Below, piece by piece: positions 1 through 5,611 of a stretch of DNA of 9,417 nucleotides. Below the pieces are notes generated by a model that worked only from the letters and a program-made list of their open reading frames with translations, had not been told where the DNA came from and did no database searches. The position numbers and the translations under genes are program-made. The first letter of the stretch is position 1; each line of letters opens with the position of its first letter. This DNA is from JBBDWJ01 sp040902925 (lineage in GTDB: Bacteria > Acidobacteriota > Terriglobia > Bryobacterales > UBA6623), in NCBI GenBank assembly GCA_040902925.1, contig JBBDWJ010000018.1:1-9417 (forward strand), in the 5' to 3' direction.

Positions 1-454
1 CCTGCGCGCCGCCGAACGAGCGGTTCACCAGCAGCCCGCCATACTCGCGTGCGAACGGCACGCCCTGGGCGACGCACTGGTCGATGATGTTGTTGCTGAC
101 CTGCGCCAGCCGGTAGACGTTGGCTTCACGGCTGCGGAAATCGCCGCCCTTGACGGTGTCGTAAAACAGCCGGTACACCGAGTCGCCGTCGTTTGCGTAA
201 TTCTTAGCGGCGTTGATGCCGCCCTGCGCGGCGATGCTGTGCGCGCGGCGCGGGCTGTCTTGAAAACAGAAGCAGTCGACCTGATAGCCTAACTCGGCCA
301 GCGTCGCCGCCGCCGAAGCTCCGGCGAGCCCCGAGCCCACGACGATGATGTTGTACTTGCGCTTGTTGGCCGGGTTGATCAGCTTGATCTCAGCCCGGTG
401 GCGGTCCCATTTCTGCTCCACCGGCCCGGAGGGAATCCTGGCGTCGAGATTCAT
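1..454 (-). CDS. sdhA: Succinate dehydrogenase flavoprotein subunit, N-terminal part (runs off left edge)
   Basis: This is the FAD-carrying catalytic subunit that oxidises succinate to fumarate and passes electrons to the iron-sulfur subunit at the inner face of the membrane. The visible 151 residues begin at the ATG whose complement is at 452-454. They contain the dinucleotide-binding glycine motif GSGLAG (residues 40-45) and the block RRAHSIAAQGGINAA (69-83); by family knowledge His72 there is the residue that carries FAD covalently. The conserved stretches DSVYRLFYDTVKGGDFR and GVPFAREYGG follow. Only 2 nt separate this start from the stop of the upstream cytochrome b gene, so the two are surely co-transcribed and probably translationally coupled. 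A G-rich run in the end of sdhC (about 460-472) can serve as its ribosome binding site. The iron-sulfur subunit gene is expected to the left, outside the window. Fumarate reductases share this fold, but the paired b558-type anchor and the sequence favour succinate dehydrogenase. Confidence 0.95.
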   Translation of the reverse strand, partial: MNLDARIPSGPVEQKWDRHRAEIKLINPANKRKYNIIVVGSGLAGASAAATLAELGYQVDCFCFQDSPRRAHSIAAQGGINAAKNYANDGDSVYRLFYDTVKGGDFRSREANVYRLAQVSNNIIDQCVAQGVPFAREYGGLLVNRSFGGAQ

Positions 455-456
455 CG

Positions 457-1152
457 CTACAGCGCCCCCTGCGTCGGTTCGATCCAGCCCAACAAGGCGG
501 CGATGGGAATCGAGATGTTCCCGATCACCACCAGCAGCGCCACGACGCGGCCGGCCAGATCCAACAGCGGCGCCGTTTTCGGGCGGCTCCAACCCATGCT
601 GTGAAAGACGCTGGCGATGCCATGCGCTAGATGCAAACCAAGAAACGCCATCGCAATGACATAGGAGATCGCTACCAGCGGCTGCTGAAAACCGAGCACC
701 ATCATCGAATAGACGTCATGACGGCCAAGCTCGTCGGTGAGGTGAAACTGCTGCGGATGCGTCGCGCCCACTGTAAAGTGCAGCAGGTGATAAACGACAA
801 AGGCCAGCAGGATGGCGCCAGTAGGGAGCATCGTGCGGGACGATAGCGACGAGGCGACCGGCTTTTTGAGCGCGTAAGCCTGTGGCCGTGCGTCCTGATT
901 CCTCAGCGATAACCGGCTGATACCCCAGATGTGAACGATTACCATCGCCAACAGCCCCAGCCGCGCCGACCACAACAGGCCGGGTTTCGACTTCAAAAAG
1001 GCGGCGTAGCTGTTGATGGCTTCCGGCCCGATATAGATCTGCAGGTTGCCCAGCAGGTGCGCGATGACGAACACAACCAGGGCGGCCCCGCTCAGCCCGA
1101 CGAGAAACTTCGTGCCGACGGTCGAAGAAAGACCTCTCCAAAAATTACTCAT
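457..1152 (-). CDS. sdhC: Succinate dehydrogenase cytochrome b558-type membrane anchor
   Basis: This 231-residue protein is the heme b membrane anchor of a type B (Bacillus/Wolinella-like) succinate:quinone oxidoreductase, which transfers electrons between the catalytic subunits and menaquinone. Five hydrophobic segments are visible, at about residues 15-38, 60-80, 108-128, 155-180 and 198-223. Histidines at 32 (IAHLLGN), 74 (IVHIWG), 122 (VVYHLLH) and 174 (GLHLAHG) sit one in each of the first four helices, the positions expected for the axial ligands of two hemes in this family. His125 and His177 are also present. The reading frame stays open back to a TTG at 1200, but the ATG at 1152 gives the usual N-terminus (MSNFWRGLSSTVGTK) and the usual family length of a little over 200 residues, so it is preferred, although no strong ribosome binding site precedes it. 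It is the first gene of the operon and is followed 2 nt later by sdhA. Confidence 0.93.
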   Translation of the reverse strand: MSNFWRGLSSTVGTKFLVGLSGAALVVFVIAHLLGNLQIYIGPEAINSYAAFLKSKPGLLWSARLGLLAMVIVHIWGISRLSLRNQDARPQAYALKKPVASSLSSRTMLPTGAILLAFVVYHLLHFTVGATHPQQFHLTDELGRHDVYSMMVLGFQQPLVAISYVIAMAFLGLHLAHGIASVFHSMGWSRPKTAPLLDLAGRVVALLVVIGNISIPIAALLGWIEPTQGAL

Positions 1153-1207
1153 GCTCAGGGGAATTTCCGTGGTTTGCGGACTGCCGATGGCTCTGGCCAA
1201 CGCCCGA

Positions 1208-1256
1208 CCGGCTTCATTAACTTGCTTCGAATCAATCAGTTAATGGGTTGAGCCGG
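1208..1256 (-). promoter_or_regulatory. Long inverted repeat in the sdhC leader
   Basis: CATTAACT (1215-1222) and AGTTAATG (1238-1245) form a perfect 8-bp inverted repeat around a 15-nt spacer that itself contains the palindrome TTCGAA. An outer arm pair, CCGGCT (1208-1213) with AGCCGG (1251-1256), extends the pairing to 14 bp with an uneven internal loop of 1 and 5 nt. The AT-rich inner arms stand out from the GC-rich surroundings. The element lies between the candidate sdhC promoter and its start codon. It could be an operator for a dimeric regulator or a folded mRNA leader. The pairing is seen directly; the role is inferred. Confidence 0.5.
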
Positions 1257-1285
1257 AAAGTCCGCGTTCCGCCGAAGTCTCTCTT

Positions 1286-1294
1286 ATTCTAGCA
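1286..1294 (-). promoter_or_regulatory. Candidate extended -10 promoter for sdhCA
   Basis: On the minus strand the sequence reads TGC followed by TAGAAT, a five-of-six match to the sigma-70 -10 box with the TGn extension, which can compensate for a poor -35. No convincing -35 box is present 16-18 nt upstream. Transcription from here would leave a leader of roughly 125 nt that includes the inverted repeat at 1208-1256. Confidence 0.4.
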
Positions 1295-1584
1295 TTCGGC
1301 AGGCCGCCGGATCAGCGTGAGGCGGAGTTTGTTGACTTGGCGAGCGCGCGGCTCTCGTCGATGCGCGGGACGGCTGGCGGGCAGGCGTGCTGTTTATGCC
1401 CTCCAGGCCAAGGCAGTCCAACCACCCAAGGCGTTTCCGGTGGACCGCGATCGCCATAGTGTCACCACTGCCGTTGTTGGACCGCAACCGAAACTTAGCA
1501 GCCTGTCGCCGGGGCTTTTCCGGACAGCAGCCTGCGCGCGATCCGCCAGCGGCTGCTCGGAAGTCGCGTCCGCGCCCCGGCTAG

Positions 1585-1613
1585 TTGACTTTTACCGCAC
1601 CTAAAGATAAGGT
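1585..1613 (+). promoter_or_regulatory. Weak promoter candidate for the phosphatase gene
   Basis: TTGACT (1585-1590) matches five of six positions of the -35 consensus. Seventeen nt later, TAAGGT (1608-1613) is only a three-of-six -10 box. It would start transcription about 45 nt before the ATG at 1664. The -35 is good and the -10 poor, so this is tentative. Confidence 0.3.
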
Positions 1614-1663
1614 TCGGCGAGGCCCTCCTACCTGCGCCGAGCGTAAGTCGGGTCAGAGCGCCT

Positions 1664-2986
1664 ATGCTGGCAATTGACAAATTCATGGGTACTACGCCTG
1701 TAGACAATCGCCTCGCACAGCTCGAGGCCGAGAATCGCCGCCTGCGCCAGGCCGTCGAAGAGCTCTCGATCATCAATGAGGTCGCCACGGCGGTAAGTTC
1801 CACCTCGCCGCTCGACCAGGTCGTCGAGCTGATCGTGCAGAAGTGCGTCAAACATCTCAAGGTCGACCAGGGCGCCGTGCTGCTGTTCGAGAAACAGGAG
1901 GAATCCGCTGCCCTCAAGACGATGGTGCGCAAGGTGCAGACCAATCTCCGCACCATTCCCTATCGTTTGGGGGATCAGATCACCGGCTGGATGCTCAAAA
2001 ACCAGCAGCCGCTGGTGATCAACGACTTCAAGCTGGACGGCCGCTTCCGGCTGCCTGCCGAGGCCGAAGCCGACGTGCGCTCCCTGCTGTGCGTGCCGCT
2101 GCGGCTCAAGGGACGCATGATCGGCGTGCTGTCGGTGTTCAACAAGCGCGGCTCGGAAGGTTTTTCCGAAAACGACCAGCGGCTGCTGGCCATCATCGGC
2201 GCGCAATCGGCCCAGGTGATCGAAAACGCGCGCCTCTACGAAGAGGAAAAGTCGCTCCAGAAGATACAGCAGGAAGTGCAGATGGCGCGCGACATTCAGA
2301 CGCGCCTGCTACCGAAAGCGCCGCCCGTGGTGCCGGGTTTCGACATCGCGGGCAAGTCGGTGTCGGCCCAGAACGTCGGTGGCGACTATTTCGATTTCCT
2401 GGAGTTTCGCGACGGGCGTCTGGGGCTGTGCCTGGCCGATGTTTCCGGCAAAGGAATATCCGCCTCGCTGTTGATGGCCAACGTACAAGCCACGGTGCGG
2501 GGACAAAGCGTGCTGGGAAACTCAGCGGCGCAATGCCTGCACAATTCCAACCTGCAGCTTTATCAGAGCACCGACACGGACAAATACGTCACGCTGTTTT
2601 ACGGCGTTCTGGACGCCGGCAAGGGCGAAATGCAGTATTCCAACGCCGGCCATAACCCGCCGTTGTTGATCAAGAACGGCCAAACCACGCTTCTTAACGT
2701 GGGCGGGCCGGTGCTGGGGATATTGCCAGAAGCCGCGTTCGAAGAAGCGACGATCTCGTTTGATCCCGGTGACCTATTGCTGATCTACTCCGATGGCTAT
2801 AGCGAGGCGATGAATCACGCCTTCGAAGAATTCGGTGAGGATCGCTTGCTCGCGATCGCGAAACAGCACGCCCACGCGCCGGCGGCCGAGTTGATCGCCC
2901 GGATCGGCGAAGATGTGCGCAAGCATTGTGCCGGGGCGGCCCAGACCGATGATATGACGATGATCGCGGTGCGGGCGACGAAGTAG
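1664..2986 (+). CDS. GAF-domain PP2C/SpoIIE-type serine phosphatase (RsbU-like)
   Basis: This 440-residue soluble protein is a signalling phosphatase of the RsbU/SpoIIE type, which usually dephosphorylates anti-sigma-factor antagonists in partner-switching pathways. A short coiled coil (about residues 14-36) precedes a GAF sensor domain (about 38-190). A helical linker (192-218) with the typical QxAxxIQxxLLP pattern leads into the phosphatase domain (about 225-438). Metal-binding motifs are intact: GGDYFDF with Asp241, LADVSGKG with Asp259, NAGHNPPLL (327-335), YSDGYSEAMN with Asp377, and TDDMTMIAV with Asp429/430. There are no membrane segments, so it is cytoplasmic. The ATG at 1664 is used because it keeps the full coiled coil; ATG 1685 is an alternative, and neither has a clear ribosome binding site. 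No antagonist, anti-sigma or sigma gene lies in the window, so the partner is unknown. The stop TAG forms part of a REP-like element. Confidence 0.93.
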   Translation: MLAIDKFMGTTPVDNRLAQLEAENRRLRQAVEELSIINEVATAVSSTSPLDQVVELIVQKCVKHLKVDQGAVLLFEKQEESAALKTMVRKVQTNLRTIPYRLGDQITGWMLKNQQPLVINDFKLDGRFRLPAEAEADVRSLLCVPLRLKGRMIGVLSVFNKRGSEGFSENDQRLLAIIGAQSAQVIENARLYEEEKSLQKIQQEVQMARDIQTRLLPKAPPVVPGFDIAGKSVSAQNVGGDYFDFLEFRDGRLGLCLADVSGKGISASLLMANVQATVRGQSVLGNSAAQCLHNSNLQLYQSTDTDKYVTLFYGVLDAGKGEMQYSNAGHNPPLLIKNGQTTLLNVGGPVLGILPEAAFEEATISFDPGDLLLIYSDGYSEAMNHAFEEFGEDRLLAIAKQHAHAPAAELIARIGEDVRKHCAGAAQTDDMTMIAVRATK

Positions 2987-3059
2987 GGTCGCTCCGCTGC
3001 TGACTACGCAAAGGGGCGCGCTCCGGCGCGCACGGACAGGCGAGAGCGCCTGTCCCTAC
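2983..3059. repeat. Head-to-head pair of GTAG-headed REP-like hairpins (BIME-like)
   Basis: Two palindromic units face each other between convergent genes. The right unit, read on the minus strand, is GTAG (3059-3056) followed by a perfect 9-bp stem, GGACAGGCG (plus strand 3034-3042) with CGCCTGTCC (3047-3055), and a 4-nt loop. The left unit, on the plus strand, is GTAG (2983-2986), then an imperfect stem GTCGC (2988-2992) pairing with GC and GAC (2999-3004) around one bulged T. A 5' GTAG followed by a hairpin, in inverted pairs, is the layout known for REP sequences mobilised by RAYT (TnpA-REP) transposases. The first GTAG contains the phosphatase stop codon. The unit may also act as a bidirectional terminator, although no good T-run follows it. 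Confidence 0.6.
3016..3031. repeat. Short GC hairpin between the two REP-like units
   Basis: GCGCGC (3016-3021) and GCGCGC (3026-3031) form a perfect 6-bp stem with the loop TCCG. It lies in the linker between the two GTAG-headed hairpins and would strengthen any bidirectional termination between the convergent genes. Confidence 0.5.
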
Positions 3060-3067
3060 TTATACGC

Positions 3068-5344
3068 CTACTGGCTCTCCGCCATTCGCTGCCGGTATAC
3101 CTCGCGGGCGTGATCGTAGGCCTTGCGGGCCTCGTCGCGTTCCGCTTCCCGGATGCGCGGCATCTTCTGCGTCCAGCATTGGCTCACCGCCGCCAGACAC
3201 CACTCCGCGCTACGCCGCGAGGCGCGAATCGGCTTGCCATCCACCATCGCGAAGATCGGGTTGGTGTGCGAAGAAGGTAGTATACGCAGCGCTATCCAAC
3301 TACTTTTGGAAATCGGCACGTCGAACGCCATCTCACGCACCTGGCCGTCCGCAACCAGGTTCTTCGACGCCACGGCCACGCCGTTGACCACGACTTCCAC
3401 GGGAACTTCGCGAGTGCCCTCCATGCGGGCGCGTTCCAGATGCCAGTACGGCTTCTGGTTGTAGCGCAAATTGTGGAAAGCCGGGTCGGCGTTCGGGTCG
3501 AGAAACGCTGCAACTTTCGCCGTGATGCGTGCCGTCTCGCCGGCCTTCATCTGGATCTCGCTGCCGTTGACGCCGACCTCCAAACCGTTGACGCGGAAGT
3601 CCATCAGGTGGCTCATGCCGTCGCCCACATAGTTGCGGCCGTCGCGAACACCCTCGACCCAGCCCTGGTAGGTCAGGTTGTCGAGTTTCACATAGCTGCG
3701 CCCCAGCCCCACTTTGTCGTCGTAAATACACGGGAAATCCGTCTCGCCGCTGACGCGCGTGCGGAAGCCCACGTTGAGCGTGTGATACCAGATGTTCAGT
3801 TCCCAGATCGAAGGCGTGTCGACCATTGAGATGAAATCGATGGTGTCGGGGTGCGTTACGTTGACGATGTATTCGTTCGCGCCAATGCCGTCGAAGCCGG
3901 GCATCTCGTAATTGGGCAGCTCATCGCTGCGGACTTCCAGGCCCCAGCCCGAATGCGTGAAGCCGGTGATAGCGCCCTGCGATTTGCCCCATTTGAGTAC
4001 GGGTTGATCCCACGACGGCCACTCGTCGATGCGCGTCGTGCCGGGATAATCGTCCTCGGTCAGCCCCAGCAAAACCAGGTGCCCGGCATGGCTCGATGGA
4101 AAGCCGGAAACCTCGACGTCGTAGTGCATGACGCGCTCTTCCTTCGACAGTTCGCTGTCTTTGGCGGTGAAGAACTGCTTCTGGTAGTACCACGACGGGC
4201 CCCAGGTCAGCACCGAGCCGATGTTGAGGTTCTCGCCCAGAATCTGCCGCAGCATGGCTTCGGGCTGCACGCCCTCAGTCGGGTTTTTGTAGTGCGAGCA
4301 CCCCGAGGCGTGCACGTGGTGATCGCCCGACCACCAGCCGTACTTGGAAGGGTCGATCCAGCGCTGGAGTTGAAACTCCAACTCGGTGGGCCCGCCGTCG
4401 CTGACAGGAAGTTCCTTAGTGCGCGTGAAAAACTCCGGCCCGCCGGAGTACTCGATCGTGTAGTAGCCGTCGGGCAGGCGCACGTTTTCCCCGTCTGCCC
4501 GGTAGACCTGCGGCTGAAACGGGAAATCCGGTTCGAGGCGCTTTGATGGATTCGGATAGATCCGCCGCTGGCGGTCTTTGATCAGAAACGATGCGATCGT
4601 CGGCTCGCCGTTTTCATCCTTCACGCGCAGCTTGATCTCACGGGCCGGAGAAATATTGAACAGCACCAGCATGTCGTTGCGAAAGCCGACGTCCTGCGTG
4701 CCTTGCCCAACATTAAAGGCGATTTTCGCGGACCGCTGCCCGCGGTCGCGGCTGTAAACCTGCAGGATCTGGTACTCGATCCCTAGACCCAAAAGTCGCT
4801 CGGCCATTGGCGGCTGGTTGTAGACCGAGATGTCGGCCCAGCGCTCCTTGACGTCCTGCTGCGTCAGCTCCATTTTGGGCTCGGCTTCGCCGCGGGAACG
4901 CAGCGAGACGGGCCCGCTGTTAGGACTCTCGGCCACCAGAGGCGCCGTCACCCCGGCTTCGTTTTCCACCTTAACCAGGAACAGTTGCGTGCCTTCCTCG
5001 ACCAGCTCCGGCTTGGCATCGCCCTGCCGCACTTTCACGCGGCTTTCTGAATTGATGTTGACGATGGCGAGCACGTAGGCGTCGAGGATCTTCTGCAACT
5101 CCACGACCGCCTTCGATTCGTCTTGCATCGCGATCGCCTGATTGATGCGCTCATGGACTTGGGGCGTCAGAGGCTGGCCCATATAATTGAGCGCGTCCTC
5201 CAGGCGCCGCACATGCTGCGCGAACGGCTGTAGGGGCACTTCCGCGGCGGCCGCCCAGGGCGCCGCAACGGACACGAGCCCCAGCAGCATGACCGCCCGG
5301 CACAAATTGGGTCGCAATTTCATTGACATGACCGTCCTTGGCAT
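3068..5344 (-). CDS. Exported CehA/McbA-like PHP-superfamily metallohydrolase
   Basis: This 758-residue protein is recognised by its central PHP-type block. The signature GDHHVHASGCSHY (340-352) supplies His343 and His345. Further candidate metal ligands are His419/His422 in SSHAGHLVLLG, His464 in GFTHSGWG and Glu534/Asp536 in GETDFP. CehA and McbA, the named members of the family, hydrolyse carbamate or amide bonds in pesticide-like molecules, but this protein is much longer and its substrate cannot be inferred. The N-terminus has a signal peptide: MKLRPNLC, a hydrophobic run at 17-30, then AAAA before EVPLQ. Residues about 36-330 look like a helical plus beta-sandwich accessory region, and about 585-700 like another beta domain. 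The start is fixed by the strong site GGGGAGG six nt before the ATG at 5344; the frame continues to 5539 but lacks support. It is divergent from the copper monooxygenase gene, suggesting shared control. Confidence 0.85.
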   Translation of the reverse strand: MPRTVMSMKLRPNLCRAVMLLGLVSVAAPWAAAAEVPLQPFAQHVRRLEDALNYMGQPLTPQVHERINQAIAMQDESKAVVELQKILDAYVLAIVNINSESRVKVRQGDAKPELVEEGTQLFLVKVENEAGVTAPLVAESPNSGPVSLRSRGEAEPKMELTQQDVKERWADISVYNQPPMAERLLGLGIEYQILQVYSRDRGQRSAKIAFNVGQGTQDVGFRNDMLVLFNISPAREIKLRVKDENGEPTIASFLIKDRQRRIYPNPSKRLEPDFPFQPQVYRADGENVRLPDGYYTIEYSGGPEFFTRTKELPVSDGGPTELEFQLQRWIDPSKYGWWSGDHHVHASGCSHYKNPTEGVQPEAMLRQILGENLNIGSVLTWGPSWYYQKQFFTAKDSELSKEERVMHYDVEVSGFPSSHAGHLVLLGLTEDDYPGTTRIDEWPSWDQPVLKWGKSQGAITGFTHSGWGLEVRSDELPNYEMPGFDGIGANEYIVNVTHPDTIDFISMVDTPSIWELNIWYHTLNVGFRTRVSGETDFPCIYDDKVGLGRSYVKLDNLTYQGWVEGVRDGRNYVGDGMSHLMDFRVNGLEVGVNGSEIQMKAGETARITAKVAAFLDPNADPAFHNLRYNQKPYWHLERARMEGTREVPVEVVVNGVAVASKNLVADGQVREMAFDVPISKSSWIALRILPSSHTNPIFAMVDGKPIRASRRSAEWCLAAVSQCWTQKMPRIREAERDEARKAYDHAREVYRQRMAESQ

Positions 5345-5350
5345 GATCGT

Positions 5351-5357
5351 CCTCCCC
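5351..5357 (-). promoter_or_regulatory. Strong ribosome binding site deciding the metallohydrolase start
   Basis: On the minus strand GGGGAGG ends 6 nt (ACGATC) before the ATG at 5344-5342. This selects that ATG over the upstream in-frame extension and over the in-frame ATGs a few codons downstream. The same core sequence, GGGAG-ACGATCATGC, precedes the divergent copper monooxygenase gene. Confidence 0.8.
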
Positions 5358-5429
5358 GGCGCTCTGCCATCGGAACCTTTGCGGGCGTTCCGACGTACAT
5401 CCTGGAGATGTGTCCTCGTCTCAAGGCAA

Positions 5430-5458
5430 AGCATACGCCAGATGGGCCGCAATCGCAA
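5430..5458 (-). promoter_or_regulatory. Candidate sigma-70-like promoter for the metallohydrolase gene
   Basis: On the minus strand TTGCGA (complement of 5453-5458) and TATGCT (complement of 5430-5435) each match four of six consensus positions and are separated by exactly 17 nt. The expected transcription start is near 5423, giving a leader of about 80 nt that ends in the strong ribosome binding site. Confidence 0.45.
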
Positions 5459-5494
5459 TTTTCCGGCAAGGGATTCGTAACCCGAGTCGGGGTA

Positions 5495-5581
5495 GGAGCC
5501 GCGCGTGGCAAACCACGAAGCCGGGAATAGTTCGCGCACAATAGAAATCGGCGTAAAATAAGCTTCGTAGTGCGTGGCTCC
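5495..5581. repeat. Nested imperfect inverted repeat in the divergent promoter region
   Basis: GGAGCCGCGC (5495-5504) pairs with GCGTGGCTCC (5572-5581, read as its partner arm with one G-T wobble). CCACGAAGC (5513-5521) pairs with GCTTCGTAG (5562-5570) at eight of nine positions. The left arm also contains a separate small hairpin, CGTGG-CAAA-CCACG (5504-5517). GTAG occurs just before the left arm (5492-5495). The element may be a decayed REP-like pair or an operator for the divergent genes; the pairing is visible, the role is not. Confidence 0.4.
5554..5559 (+). promoter_or_regulatory. Candidate -10 box for the heme/copper operon
   Basis: TAAAAT matches five of six -10 consensus positions and lies about 50 nt before the ATG at 5612. 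The sequence 17 nt upstream (TTCGCG at 5531-5536) is a poor -35. It sits inside the loop of the large inverted repeat at 5495-5581, so formation or protein binding of that dyad could affect it. Confidence 0.35.
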
Positions 5582-5582
5582 G

Positions 5583-5606
5583 CTGGCCTGGCCAGGGCAT
5601 GGGAGA
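5583..5606 (+). promoter_or_regulatory. Palindrome and ribosome binding site before the copper monooxygenase gene
   Basis: CTGGCC-T-GGCCAG (5583-5595) is a perfect 13-nt palindrome ending 5 nt before the ribosome binding site GGGAGA (5601-5606), which stands 5 nt before the ATG at 5612. The binding site decides the start: the frame is open from an ATG at 5570, but only the 5612 start has this signal and puts the signal peptide at the N-terminus. Confidence 0.65.
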
Positions 5607-5611
5607 CGATC

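Larger units (their letters stand above)
1153..1663. other. Divergent intergenic region between sdhC and the phosphatase gene
   Basis: These 511 nt separate two divergently transcribed genes. Apart from the listed inverted repeat and weak promoter candidates I see no coding signal. The open frames across 1284-1487 (minus) and 1317-1604 (plus) have arginine/alanine/serine-rich translations typical of chance frames in GC-rich DNA. A 9-nt direct repeat, AGCAGCCTG, occurs at 1497-1505 and 1526-1534. No tRNA or other recognisable RNA gene was found by eye; a small RNA cannot be excluded. Confidence 0.6.

Noticed and set aside
1153..1200. TTG start giving sdhC 16 extra residues
   Set aside because: The extra residues (MARAIGSPQTTEIPLS) do not resemble the family N-terminus; ATG 1152 fits the family length.
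1674..1679. Perfect TTGACA
   Set aside because: It lies just inside the phosphatase start and has no -10 box at 16-18 nt; probably chance.
1628..2206. 192-codon open frame on the minus strand
   Set aside because: It is antisense to the GAF domain of the phosphatase, whose motifs are unambiguous.
3851..4546. 231-codon open frame on the plus strand
   Set aside because: It lies opposite the well-supported metallohydrolase and is a shadow of its codon bias; no domain is recognisable.
5345..5539. Upstream extension of the metallohydrolase reading frame by 65 codons
   Set aside because: The extension is arginine-rich, lacks a signal peptide at its own start, covers the candidate promoter, and a strong ribosome binding site stands before the ATG at 5344.
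5570..5611. Earlier start for the copper monooxygenase gene
   Set aside because: No ribosome binding site precedes it, and it would bury the signal peptide behind 14 residues.
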